From assembly GCA_025455945.1 (NCBI GenBank), contig JALOLN010000033.1, positions 1 to 16,430 on the forward strand: a stretch of DNA of 16,430 bases, read 5' to 3'. This DNA is from Actinomycetes bacterium. GTDB lineage: Bacteria > Actinomycetota > Actinomycetes > Prado026. Position 1 is the first letter of the stretch. Each line of letters opens with the position of its first letter. A program made the position numbers and the translations under genes. The notes beneath the pieces are model-generated. The model had not been told where the DNA came from, made no database searches, and worked only from the letters and a program-made list of their open reading frames with translations. Below, piece by piece: positions 1 through 7,057 of this stretch.

Positions 1-80
1 CCGAGCACCATGCGGCCGAGCTGGTCGACGGCTACCGGGCCCAGCTCGGTGCCGGCGACGAGGCGCCCCGCCCGCACTGA
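1..80 (+). CDS. Possible C-terminal end of an unidentified protein (5' part outside window)
   Basis: An open frame enters from the left edge (first whole codon at base 3) and ends at a TGA at 78-80, giving about 25 residues that finish in ...GAGDEAPRPH. Codon positions look coding: nearly all third positions are G or C while second positions are about half. I do not recognise the protein. The complementary minus-strand frame shares the same codon boundaries, is also open from a possible GTG at 77, and shows equally good codon statistics, so strand is not settled. I favour plus because the minus reading has no visible ribosome binding site and because plus makes the gene converge on the L,D-transpeptidase with a hairpin between them. 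Confidence 0.35.
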   Translation, partial: EHHAAELVDGYRAQLGAGDEAPRPH

Positions 81-177
81 CGCAGTGGCGCCACCCCGCC
101 ACTGCCTTCACGACCGCCTTCTGGCGCTCGAGGGGGGTCACCGCCCGTGCGGTGGCCCCGGTACGGCGCCACAAGGT

Positions 178-209
178 GTCGAGCGGGGCGAGAGTCGAGC
201 GGGGCGAGA
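178..209. repeat. Perfect tandem duplication of a 16-bp unit
   Basis: The unit GTCGAGCGGGGCGAGA occurs at 178-193 and again, without a mismatch, at 194-209. It lies in the noncoding gap between the left-edge gene and the L,D-transpeptidase. It is probably a local slippage duplication; no function is evident. Confidence 0.85.
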
Positions 210-212
210 GGG

Positions 213-227
213 GCCTGGCGCCCAGGC
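213..227 (-). terminator. Hairpin downstream of the L,D-transpeptidase gene
   Basis: GCCTGG (213-218) and CCAGGC (222-227) form a perfect 6-bp stem with a 3-base loop, starting 9 bases past the L,D-transpeptidase stop codon. There is no T-tract, as is common in actinobacteria, so termination by this hairpin is inferred from position and pairing only. It could also serve the opposite strand. Confidence 0.35.
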
Positions 228-235
228 AGCTGGCG

Positions 236-1384
236 CTAGGCGTCAGTGTCGGTGAGCCAGCGCTCCCACGGCACGTTCCAGGCCGTGTAGCCGTTCCAGC
301 TCTCCAGGGACCGCTGTCCGCCGACGTAGCGGACGACGTCGCCGGGTCGTGAGACCGAGTACAGCCAGGCGGCGTTCGCCAGGCTCATGCCCGTGCAGCC
401 GTGGCTGACGTTGGCCCGGCCCTGCTGGCGGACCGACCACGGGGCGGCGTGGATGAACTCTCCCGAGTACGTCAGTCGCATGGCGTACTCGACCTCGAGC
501 CGGTAGGAGTCGGGGCTGCCCGCCGGGATGTCGATGGTCGCCGAGTCCATGACCCGGGTGCGCTCCTTCGACATGATGACCTTGACGCCGTTGCGGGTCT
601 CGAAGCCCTCCTTGCCCGTGGTGATGGGCAGGACCTTCAGCACCGCGCCGTTGCGCCGGACCGTCATCGTGTGCTTGGCGATGTCGACCGTGCTGACCAT
701 CGCATCGGCCACCGAGAAGCGCAGGACCCGGTCCCGGTCCCCCCAGACTCCCGCCCCGGCGTCGGTGCCGGCCAGCGCCAGCCGCACCTCGACGTCGGTG
801 CCTGCGGGCCACAGCTCCCTGGGCCGCCAGATGGCCTCCTTGGCACCGGTCCAGCGCCAGTCCCCTTCCACGGGGACCGACGTCGTCACCGACAGCCGCT
901 CCTCCACCGCCTGCCGGTCGGCCACCGGGGCGGTGAACTGGACCCGGATCGGCATCCCGACCCCGACCCTGCTGCCGTTGCCCGGGGTGATGACGGTGCG
1001 CAGCGTCGCCTTGGGCGTGACCGTCGTGAACGTGCTGCGAACCACCTTGCCGTAGCCCGCCGCGTCCACCGCCTGCGCCTGGACGACGTAGCTGGTGCCC
1101 AGCGGCAGCAGCCCGGCGGTCGCGGTCCAGGTGGTGCGGTCGGGGCTGAACCGCCCGGCCAGCGGCGGACCTGACGTCGGGCGGACGACCACGTCGGAGA
1201 GCCGGCCGTTGACGCTGACCACGCTCACCGCCTGGTCCGGGCGCACGCCTGTGGCATCCGACCGAGGCAGGACCTCGAGCTCCGCCTGGGACTGCCGCAC
1301 GACGGTCGCGGCGACCGGGGAGGCGTCACTCGCCGTGCCCGTTGCAGTGCAGGCCGTGACGAACGCCAGCGGCACCGCCGCCAT
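236..1384 (-). CDS. L,D-transpeptidase lipoprotein with two Ig-like domains
   Basis: Cell-wall enzyme that makes 3-3 peptidoglycan cross-links outside the membrane. The C-terminal YkuD domain (about residues 227-355) carries the catalytic signature: His312, then NVSHGC with His328 and nucleophile Cys330. Two Ig-like segments (about 37-123 and 125-226) precede it, the architecture of mycobacterial LdtMt2-type enzymes, and an aromatic C-terminal tail (WNGYTAW, WERW) matches the accessory tail of that group. A lipobox VTAC (residues 9-12) predicts lipidation at Cys12. The ATG at 1384 is the only usual in-frame start after an upstream stop, but it leaves a signal peptide with no positive charges. 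The in-frame sequence just upstream encodes an arginine-containing segment ending RARAGLVA, so a CTG near 1442 may be the true start. It follows ctaF by 81 bp on the same strand and may be co-transcribed with the oxidase genes. Confidence 0.93.
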   Translation of the reverse strand: MAAVPLAFVTACTATGTASDASPVAATVVRQSQAELEVLPRSDATGVRPDQAVSVVSVNGRLSDVVVRPTSGPPLAGRFSPDRTTWTATAGLLPLGTSYVVQAQAVDAAGYGKVVRSTFTTVTPKATLRTVITPGNGSRVGVGMPIRVQFTAPVADRQAVEERLSVTTSVPVEGDWRWTGAKEAIWRPRELWPAGTDVEVRLALAGTDAGAGVWGDRDRVLRFSVADAMVSTVDIAKHTMTVRRNGAVLKVLPITTGKEGFETRNGVKVIMSKERTRVMDSATIDIPAGSPDSYRLEVEYAMRLTYSGEFIHAAPWSVRQQGRANVSHGCTGMSLANAAWLYSVSRPGDVVRYVGGQRSLESWNGYTAWNVPWERWLTDTDA

Positions 1385-1465
1385 GGCGACGAGCCCGGCC
1401 CTGGCTCGGGTCGGGCTCGTGGCAAGGGTGCGAGCGTGCAGTGGGTGCCCCCGTGCGCTCCTGGG

Positions 1466-1864
1466 TCAGCCTTCGGCGTGGTAGCCGCGATAGTACTCGA
1501 ACACCAGCCCGACGGTCGTCGCCAGCAGGAAGACCGCCCCGAGCGCGGTCAGCCACCAGCCGAAGGCGAACCCGGCACCGGCCATCGCTGCGGAGAACGC
1601 CACGGCGAGCGGCCACCAGCTGTGCGGGCTGTAGAAGCCGTACTCGCCGGCGCCCTCGGCGATCTCGGCGGCCGGGTTGTCCTCCGGCTGCGGATCGATC
1701 CGCTTGTCCACGAACAGCGCGTAGTAGCCCACGAGCAGCGCGAGCAGGCCGCACAGGGCCAGCGCGGTGGTGCCCACCGGCTCGCGGGACAGCACTCCGT
1801 AGACGGTGGCGACCACCGCGAAGAAGCCGGCCAAGACCGCGAAGATGACGCCCCCGGTCCTCAT
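1466..1864 (-). CDS. ctaF: Cytochrome c oxidase subunit 4, actinobacterial type
   Basis: Small integral membrane subunit of the actinobacterial aa3-type oxidase. The 132-residue protein has four predicted membrane segments (roughly 4-24, 31-51, 83-102, 104-123) separated by a hydrophilic loop (FVDKRIDPQPEDNP...GEYGFYSPHSWWP). That loop with its GFYSPHSWWP stretch is typical of the actinobacterial Cyt_c_ox_IV family, and the length fits. The start is the ATG at 1864, which overlaps the ctaD stop as ATGA; longer in-frame versions reach back into ctaD and are unlikely. It is the third gene of the ctaC-ctaD-ctaF set and is presumably made by translational coupling. Confidence 0.95.
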   Translation of the reverse strand: MRTGGVIFAVLAGFFAVVATVYGVLSREPVGTTALALCGLLALLVGYYALFVDKRIDPQPEDNPAAEIAEGAGEYGFYSPHSWWPLAVAFSAAMAGAGFAFGWWLTALGAVFLLATTVGLVFEYYRGYHAEG

Positions 1865-3606
1865 GACGGCTCCCCCGGACGCTGCGCGGACGCCGTCCCG
1901 GGGTCGGTGCCCAGCGCCGGCGCGGTGCCGGCACCCACCAGCGCCGCCGGGGCGGCCTCGGGGTGGTGCAGGTCGAACGCGGGCGACTCCGAGCGGATCC
2001 GCGGCAGCGACACGAAGTTGTGCCGCGGCGGCGGGCAGGACGTCGCCCACTCCAGCGACCGGCCCCAGCCCCACGGGTCGTCGACGGTGACCTTGGGTGC
2101 GTGCTTGGCGGTCCGGTAGATGTTGTAGAGGAAGGGCAGGGTCGAGACGCCGAGGATGACGGCGCCGATCGACGAGATCATGTTGTAGGTCGTGAAGCCC
2201 TCACCGGGCAGGTAGTCCGCGTACCGCCGCGGGAAGCCCATGACGCCCAGCCAGTGCTGGATGAGGAAGGTCGTGTGGAACCCGACGAAGGTCAGCACGA
2301 AGTGCGCCCGGCCGAGCCGCTCGTCGAGCATCTTCCCGGTCATCTTGGGCCACCAGTAGTAGAAGCCCGCGAACATCGCGAAGACGACGGTGCCGAACAC
2401 GACGTAGTGGAAGTGGGCCACCACGAAGTAGCTGTCGGAGACGTGGAAGTCCAGCGGCGGCGAGGCGAGGATCACGCCGGTGAGCCCGCCGAAGAGGAAC
2501 GTCACCATGAACCCGAGGGTCCAGATCATCGGGGTCTCGTAGGTGATCGAGCCGCGCCACATCGTCCCGATCCAGTTGAAGAACTTCACGCCGGTCGGGA
2601 CGGCGATGAGCATGGTCATGAACGCGAAGTAGGGCAGCAGCACCGAACCGGTGACGTAGAGGTGGTGCGCCCACACCGCCATGGACAGTGCCGCGATGGC
2701 CAGCGTGGCGAACACCAGCCCCTTGTAGCCGAAGACCGGCTTGCGGCTGAACACCGGCAGGATCTCCGACGCGATGCCGAAGAACGGCAGCGCGAGGATG
2801 TAGACCTCGGGGTGGCCGAAGAACCAGAACAGGTGCTGCCACAGGATCGGGCCGCCGTTGGCCGGGTTGAAGATGATCGAGCCGAACGCCCGGTCGATCT
2901 CCAGGGCCAGCAGGGCGGCCGCCAGCACCGGGAACGCCATGAGCACGAGGATCGACGTGACGAAGATGTTCCAGGTGAAGATCGGCATGCGGAACCAGGT
3001 CATGCCGGGCGCCCGCATCGTGAAGACCGTGGTGATGAAGTTGACCGCGCCGAGGATCGTGCCCAGGCCGCCGAGCGCCAGCCCCATGATCCACAGGTCC
3101 GCGCCCACCCCGGGCGAGTAGATGGCGTCGTTGAGCGGTGCATACGCGAACCAGCCGAAGTCGGCCGCGCCCCCCGGGGTCACGAAGCCCAGCGTGACGA
3201 TGATCCCGCCGAACAGGAACATGTAGTAGCTGAGCATGTTCAGCCGCGGGAACGCGACGTCGGGGGCGCCGATCTGCACCGGCATGACCACGTTGCCGAA
3301 GCCGACGAACAGGGGGGTGGCGAAGAGGAACAGCATGATCGTGCCGTGCATGGTGAACAGCTGGTTGTACTGCTGGTTGCTGACGATCTGCATCCCCGGC
3401 TGGGCGAGCTCCGCCCGGATGATCAGGGCCATCACCCCGGCGATGAGGAAGAACGCGAACGAGGTGATGAGGTACATGTACCCGATGACCTTGTGGTCGG
3501 TCGACGTCATCCAGCTGACGAGGACCTTCCCGCGGGGCCGCCGGGCCTGCGGCGGGCGTGCCGTCTCGACGGTGGCCCCCGCCGTCGGCTCGTTGAGCAG
3601 CGTCAC
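1861..3606 (-). CDS. ctaD: Cytochrome c oxidase subunit I (aa3-type)
   Basis: Catalytic heme-copper subunit that reduces O2 to water and pumps protons in the cytoplasmic membrane. The 581-residue protein has about twelve hydrophobic segments. Ligands are visible: His87 (TMHGT) and His400 for low-spin heme a; His265 in GHPEVY with the cross-linking Tyr269, and His314-His315 (WAHHLYVTG) for CuB; His398 (VVAHFHYV) for heme a3. The glutamate of GHPEVY marks an A-type oxidase. The C-terminal tail after residue 535 is Ala/Pro-rich, variable and probably cytoplasmic. The start is GTG at 3606, overlapping the ctaC stop as GTGA; the stop overlaps the ctaF start as ATGA. The partner subunit III and the bc1 complex genes are not in the window. 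Confidence 0.98.
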   Translation of the reverse strand: MTLLNEPTAGATVETARPPQARRPRGKVLVSWMTSTDHKVIGYMYLITSFAFFLIAGVMALIIRAELAQPGMQIVSNQQYNQLFTMHGTIMLFLFATPLFVGFGNVVMPVQIGAPDVAFPRLNMLSYYMFLFGGIIVTLGFVTPGGAADFGWFAYAPLNDAIYSPGVGADLWIMGLALGGLGTILGAVNFITTVFTMRAPGMTWFRMPIFTWNIFVTSILVLMAFPVLAAALLALEIDRAFGSIIFNPANGGPILWQHLFWFFGHPEVYILALPFFGIASEILPVFSRKPVFGYKGLVFATLAIAALSMAVWAHHLYVTGSVLLPYFAFMTMLIAVPTGVKFFNWIGTMWRGSITYETPMIWTLGFMVTFLFGGLTGVILASPPLDFHVSDSYFVVAHFHYVVFGTVVFAMFAGFYYWWPKMTGKMLDERLGRAHFVLTFVGFHTTFLIQHWLGVMGFPRRYADYLPGEGFTTYNMISSIGAVILGVSTLPFLYNIYRTAKHAPKVTVDDPWGWGRSLEWATSCPPPRHNFVSLPRIRSESPAFDLHHPEAAPAALVGAGTAPALGTDPGTASAQRPGEPS

Positions 3607-4469
3607 GAGTCGCCTCCGATGGTCGTCCGGCCCATCTCCTCGCCGGTGACGGACTCTGTCGTACGGCCGGTCTCCAGCAGCCCGACCTGCCCCTTGGCCT
3701 TCAGGTCGGCCACGTGGTCGTCGTACTCGTCAGGGCTGACGACCTTCACCCAGAACAGCATCCGGGAGTGGTCGACGCCGCACAGCTCGGCGCACTTGCC
3801 GGCGAACGTGCCCTGCTTGGTGGGGGTGATCTCGAACTCGTTGGTCTGGCCCGGGATCACGTCCATCTTGAACAGGAACTGCGGCACCCAGAACGAGTGG
3901 ATGACGTCCGGTGAGGTGAGCTTGAAGCGGACCGACTCCCCCTCCGGCAGGTACAGGGTCGGCACGTCGGTCGGGGTGCCCACGTCGTAGACGTTCTCGT
4001 CGACGTAGTTGAACGTCCAGTTCCACCGGAAGCCCACGACGTTGACGGTGTGGTCGGGGCTGTCCGACAGCGCGACGAGCTTGGACTCGTCCCGTGCCGT
4101 GAAGAAGAACATCACCCCGATCATGAAGAACGGGACCACGGTGTACAGGATCTCGATCGGGATGTTGTACGTCGTCTGGGCCGGGAGGTCCTGGCTGCGA
4201 CGGCGGTAGGCGAGCGCCGCCCAGATGATGAGCCCGAGGACCACGGCTCCGACGGCCCAGGCCGCCACCCAGGAGCCCTGCCAGAGGTGGAAGATCCGCT
4301 CGCCCTGCTCGCTGGCGGGGTCGGGGATCTGCAGCTGGTTCGGGATGTCCGACGTGGAGCACCCGGTGAGGCCGAGGGCCACCAGCCCGAGGGCCGCCGC
4401 AGCGGCGCCGCGGGCTGCGCGGCGGCGCGCCGGGGCGTGCTCTACGCCTGCCAAGGGGGTCCGACTCAC
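3603..4469 (-). CDS. ctaC: Cytochrome c oxidase subunit II (CuA subunit, lipoprotein)
   Basis: Receives electrons from the bc1 complex/cytochrome c and passes them from CuA to subunit I. From the GTG at 4469 the protein is 288 residues: a signal peptide with a lipobox LTGC (Cys37), two membrane segments (about 65-87 and 103-124), then a cupredoxin domain. The CuA ligands are all present: His191 (DVIHSFWVP), Cys226, Glu228, Cys230, His234 and Met237 in CAELCGVDHSRM. A strong Shine-Dalgarno GGAGAAGG (4476-4483) lies 6 bases before this GTG, which is why I prefer it to the upstream ATG at 4544, which would add 25 Arg-rich residues ahead of the signal peptide. It is the first gene of the ctaC-D-F set and is divergent from the cysteine desulfurase. 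Confidence 0.97.
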   Translation of the reverse strand: MSRTPLAGVEHAPARRRAARGAAAAALGLVALGLTGCSTSDIPNQLQIPDPASEQGERIFHLWQGSWVAAWAVGAVVLGLIIWAALAYRRRSQDLPAQTTYNIPIEILYTVVPFFMIGVMFFFTARDESKLVALSDSPDHTVNVVGFRWNWTFNYVDENVYDVGTPTDVPTLYLPEGESVRFKLTSPDVIHSFWVPQFLFKMDVIPGQTNEFEITPTKQGTFAGKCAELCGVDHSRMLFWVKVVSPDEYDDHVADLKAKGQVGLLETGRTTESVTGEEMGRTTIGGDS

Positions 4470-4571
4470 GTGTCGCCTTCTCCGGAGTGTCAACGACCCA
4501 GCGGACCGGTCACTGGCCGGTTCGGTCTGGGTCCTGGGCGGCATTTGTCGGGTGGAACCTTAGCGCAGGGG

Positions 4572-4592
4572 CCCCGTCCGCGGTGGACGGGG
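4572..4592. promoter_or_regulatory. Stable hairpin in the ctaC / cysteine desulfurase divergent region
   Basis: CCCCGTCC (4572-4579) and GGACGGGG (4585-4592) form a perfect 8-bp stem with a 5-base loop in the 150-bp gap between divergent ctaC and the desulfurase. It begins 103 bases upstream of the ctaC start and ends 27 bases upstream of the desulfurase ATG. It could be an untranslated-leader structure or a protein-binding site. The rest of this gap shows no convincing promoter pair. Confidence 0.4.
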
Positions 4593-4619
4593 TGGGGGGT
4601 TTCGCGCCCCTTGTCCGCC

Positions 4620-5855
4620 ATGGGCGTCGACGTCCAGCGGCCCTGGCCCCCCGAGCCGGTCCCGTGGCAGGGTCGACGGGTGCCCCACCTGCAGCCCGCC
4701 GGCTCCCCGTCCCCGCCACGGGGCTTCCTGGACGCGGCGTCCGGTGAGCCCCTGCACCCGGCGGCCCGCGCGGCGTTCGAGGCGGCCCTGGACGCCGGCT
4801 GGGCCGACCCGGGCCGGCTGTACGGCGCGGCACGGCGAGCCCGGGCCCTGCTGGACGGCGCCCGGGAGTCGGTGGCGCGCGGGCTCGGCTGCCGCGCCGA
4901 CGAGGTCCGGTTCGCCGCGTCGGGGACGCAGGCGGTCCACCACGGGGTGGCCGGGCTGGCCGCCGGGCGGCACCGCGTCGGGCGCCACGTCGTCGGCTCG
5001 GCGGTGGAGCACGCCGCGGCCCTGCACGCGCTGGCCGCCGCCACCGACGCGGCCGCCGGCCCGACCCTGGTCCCGGTCGACACGCTGGGCCGGGTGGACC
5101 CGGCGGCCTTCGCGGCGGCGCTGCGCCCCGACACCGCCCTGGCCTGCCTGCAGTCGGCCAACCACGAGGTGGGCACCGTCCAGCCGGTCCCTGCGGTGGC
5201 CGCGGCCTGCCGCGCCGCCGGCGTGCCGCTACTCGTCGACGCCGCGCAGAGCGTCGGCCGGGCGGCGGTGCCCGCCGACTGGTCGGTCCTCGCCGCCAGC
5301 GCGCACAAGTGGGGCGGCCCGCCCGGGGTCGGGGTGCTCGCGGTGCGGACCGGGACCCGCTGGCGGCTGCCCGGGCCCGGGCCGGACCCCTCCGACGGTC
5401 GCCTGCCCGGCTTCACCGACCTGCCGGCGGCGCTGGCGGCCGCCGTCGCGCTCGAGGCGGTCGCCGCGGCCGCACCGGCCGAGGACGCCCGGCTGCGTGC
5501 CCTCGCCGACCGGGTCCGGGAGCGGGTGCCGGCGACGGTCCCCGACGTGCAGGTGGTCGGCGACCCCGACGACCGGCTGCCGCACATCGTCACGTTCTCC
5601 TGCCTGTACGTCGACGGCGAGGCACTGATCACCGAGCTGGACGCACTGGGCTTCGCCGCGTCCTCCGGCTCGTCGTGCACCTCCTCGACCCTCGAGCCCA
5701 GCCACGTCCTGGTCGCGATGGGTGCCGTGTCCCACGGCAACGTCCGCGTGTCGCTGCCGCGCGGCGTCCGGGCGGACGACGTCGAGCGCTTCCTCGCGGT
5801 GCTCCCCGAGGTTGTGGCGCGGGTCAGGGACCGCCTGGGGGTGACGGGGCTGTGA
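4620..5855 (+). CDS. Cysteine desulfurase, aminotransferase class V (NifS/IscS-like)
   Basis: PLP enzyme that removes sulfur from cysteine, giving alanine and an enzyme-bound persulfide for Fe-S clusters or thiolated cofactors. In the 411-residue product the family landmarks are in order: the SAVEHAA histidine (131) that stacks on PLP, NHEVGTVQP (Asn181), VDAAQSVG (Asp207, Gln210), SAHKWGGPPGVG with Schiff-base Lys230, and a mobile loop with catalytic Cys353 (SSGSSCTSSTLEPSHVL), followed by HGNVRVSL. The first 35 residues are Pro-rich and atypical. The ATG at 4620 has no clear ribosome binding site; an in-frame GTG at 4680 with AGGG just upstream is a good alternative and would remove 20 residues. 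Its stop overlaps the start of the TusA-like gene (GTGA), so the two products are probably made together as donor and acceptor. Confidence 0.94.
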   Translation: MGVDVQRPWPPEPVPWQGRRVPHLQPAGSPSPPRGFLDAASGEPLHPAARAAFEAALDAGWADPGRLYGAARRARALLDGARESVARGLGCRADEVRFAASGTQAVHHGVAGLAAGRHRVGRHVVGSAVEHAAALHALAAATDAAAGPTLVPVDTLGRVDPAAFAAALRPDTALACLQSANHEVGTVQPVPAVAAACRAAGVPLLVDAAQSVGRAAVPADWSVLAASAHKWGGPPGVGVLAVRTGTRWRLPGPGPDPSDGRLPGFTDLPAALAAAVALEAVAAAAPAEDARLRALADRVRERVPATVPDVQVVGDPDDRLPHIVTFSCLYVDGEALITELDALGFAASSGSSCTSSTLEPSHVLVAMGAVSHGNVRVSLPRGVRADDVERFLAVLPEVVARVRDRLGVTGL

Positions 5856-6097
5856 CCCTGGCAGTTCCCGGAGCCGACCTGGTGGTCGACGCCCGCGGGC
5901 TGGTGTGTCCCCGCCCAGTCGTCGAGCTGGCCCGCGCCCTGCCGACGGTGCCGGTCGGGGCGGTGCTCGCGGTCGTCGCCGACGACCCGGCGGCCGCGGG
6001 GGACGTGCCGGCCTGGTGCCGGCTGCGGCAGCAGGAGTACGTGGGTCCCCGGACGACGCCGGACGGACCGGCCTTCCTGGTCCGCCGGCTCAGCTGA
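5852..6097 (+). CDS. TusA-family sulfur carrier (sulfurtransferase)
   Basis: Small cytosolic protein of 81 residues. Near the N-terminus it has the family motif DARGLVCPRPVVELARAL, with the persulfide-accepting Cys19 in the CPxP box, and an end WCRLRQQEYVG typical of actinobacterial TusA-like proteins. The GTG start at 5852 overlaps the desulfurase stop. A carrier encoded directly after a desulfurase suggests it takes persulfide sulfur from it, as TusA does from IscS in tRNA thiolation or molybdenum-cofactor sulfuration; the acceptor here is unknown. Its last 8 bases overlap the end of convergent aat. Confidence 0.88.
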   Translation: MTLAVPGADLVVDARGLVCPRPVVELARALPTVPVGAVLAVVADDPAAAGDVPAWCRLRQQEYVGPRTTPDGPAFLVRRLS

Positions 6098-6737
6098 CCT
6101 GGGCGAACGCCGGCGGCAGCGGCAGGTCGAGGGCGTGCTGCAGCCGGTGCAGGTACTCCTGCCGCGGCACGTCGACCGCCCCGAGGGAGGCCAGGTGCGG
6201 GGTCGTCCACTGCACGTCGAGGAGCCGGCCCGGCACCCCGTCGGCTCGGAGCAGGTCCACCAGGTGCACGAGGGCGACCTTGGACGCGTCGCGCGCCCGG
6301 TGGAACATCGACTCCCCCGCGAACAGCCCCCCGATCGCGACGCCGTAGAGCCCTCCGACCAGGCCCCCGCCGTCGTCCCAGGCCTCGACGCTGTGCGCCA
6401 CGCCGAGCTCGTGCAGCCGCCCGTAGGCGGCCTTGACGTCCGACCCGATCCAGCCGTTGGGTCGGCGTCGGTCGGCGCAGCCGGCGACGACGACGTCGAA
6501 GGCGGTGTCCACGGTCACGCGGTAGCGCCGGCACGAGACGCGCAGCGACCGGGTGACCCGCAGGCCGTCCAGCGGCAGCACGCCGCGCGGGTCCGGGGAC
6601 CACCAGCCGAGTGGACCGCGCCGGCCCTCGAGCCGCATGGGGAAGAGCCCGGCCCGGTACGCCGCGACCAGCGTCGTCGGCTCGAGGTCGAGGCCGACCC
6701 CGACGAGGTCGTGGGCGCCCACCACGACACGAAACAC
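6090..6737 (-). CDS. aat: Leucyl/phenylalanyl-tRNA-protein transferase
   Basis: Adds Leu or Phe from aminoacyl-tRNA to the N-terminus of proteins bearing Arg or Lys, creating N-degrons for ClpS/Clp proteases. The 215-residue product shows the family landmarks: AAYRAGLFPM (25-34), WWSPDPRGVLPL (45-56), GWIGSDVKAAYGRLHELGVAHSVEAW (within 95-120), GGLYGVAIGGLFAGESMF (128-145), and LLDVQWTTPHLASLGA (172-187), which contains the catalytic pair Asp174 and Gln176. It is slightly shorter than the E. coli enzyme. The GTG at 6737 has no Shine-Dalgarno and its first base is the end of a perfect palindrome, so the true start may be a downstream GTG or the message may be leaderless. It converges on the TusA-like gene with an 8-bp overlap. 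Confidence 0.95.
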   Translation of the reverse strand: MFRVVVGAHDLVGVGLDLEPTTLVAAYRAGLFPMRLEGRRGPLGWWSPDPRGVLPLDGLRVTRSLRVSCRRYRVTVDTAFDVVVAGCADRRRPNGWIGSDVKAAYGRLHELGVAHSVEAWDDGGGLVGGLYGVAIGGLFAGESMFHRARDASKVALVHLVDLLRADGVPGRLLDVQWTTPHLASLGAVDVPRQEYLHRLQHALDLPLPPAFAQVS

Positions 6738-6750
6738 TACTGATCAGTAG
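6737..6750. promoter_or_regulatory. Perfect 14-bp palindrome, candidate operator
   Basis: CTACTGATCAGTAG is a perfect inverted repeat without spacer. It sits between divergent aat and the small ORF at 6819, directly against the annotated aat start, in a locally AT-richer stretch. Its form resembles the short, centred palindromes bound by TetR-type dimers, but no regulator gene is adjacent. It may control either or both genes. Confidence 0.5.
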
Positions 6751-6776
6751 ACGTATCCCTGTTGCCGCAAGCCGCC

Positions 6777-6805
6777 TAGCGTGGCACTCGTTCGGCTCCA
6801 GCCGA
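6777..6805 (+). promoter_or_regulatory. Possible -10 box and small inverted repeat upstream of the short ORF
   Basis: TAGCGT (6777-6782) fits the actinobacterial TANNNT -10 pattern, about 37 bases before the ATG at 6819; no good -35 is visible. It is followed by an inverted repeat TCGGCT-CC-AGCCGA (6792-6805), which could be an operator or a leader hairpin. Confidence 0.3.
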
Positions 6806-6818
6806 CGAGAGGAGCGTG

Positions 6819-7049
6819 ATGATCGTGAGTGCGGGAACCGGTCCGGTGGACCATGCTTTCGACGGGTCGTTCAGCGGGGCGCACGACAACCTCGCCGGGC
6901 TGGTGGCCGACGGCCACTCCATGCGGGTCCGGGCCGTCTTCGACCTGCCCGACCACGCGTCATCTCACGCGGACGCGGCACCACCCGTGGTCGACGTCCC
7001 GGACGGGACCGCGGCGATCGTCGCCGAGATCACCGGCTACGGCAGCTGA
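6819..7049 (+). CDS. Short acidic hypothetical protein
   Basis: A 76-residue protein that I do not recognise. It is preceded by AGGAG (6810-6814) four bases before the ATG at 6819; a GTG at 6816 and another at 6825 are alternatives. The product is rich in Asp, Ala and Val, poor in Lys and has no Cys. There is no membrane segment or signal peptide. Hydrophobic and acidic stretches alternate (MRVRAVFDLPDHA, VVDVPDGTAAIVAEITGYGS), suggesting a small soluble beta-rich fold. Codon use matches the neighbours. It is divergent from aat across an 81-bp gap and converges on the RCC1 gene with a hairpin terminator between them. The ribosome binding site and coding bias make it a likely real gene. Confidence 0.65.
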   Translation: MIVSAGTGPVDHAFDGSFSGAHDNLAGLVADGHSMRVRAVFDLPDHASSHADAAPPVVDVPDGTAAIVAEITGYGS

Positions 7050-7057
7050 GCTGCTCG

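Noticed and set aside
1..77. Minus-strand partial gene starting with GTG at 77
   Set aside because: Not excluded, but it has no ribosome binding site and uses the same codon boundaries as the plus-strand frame, so I kept the plus reading at low confidence.
1963..3990. Long plus-strand open frame (about 675 codons) opposite ctaD and ctaC
   Set aside because: Its translation is dominated by His, Asp, Glu, Arg and Gly with no domain. It is the antisense shadow of genes with very high GC at third positions.
4488..4493. Perfect TTGACA (minus strand) as a -35 box for ctaC
   Set aside because: A -10 at normal spacing would fall on the ctaC start codon, and the ribosome binding site lies between them; no -10 hexamer is there.
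4490..5740. Minus-strand open frame of about 416 codons opposite the desulfurase
   Set aside because: Ser/Arg/Ala/Thr-rich shadow with no motif; the PLP enzyme is on the plus strand.
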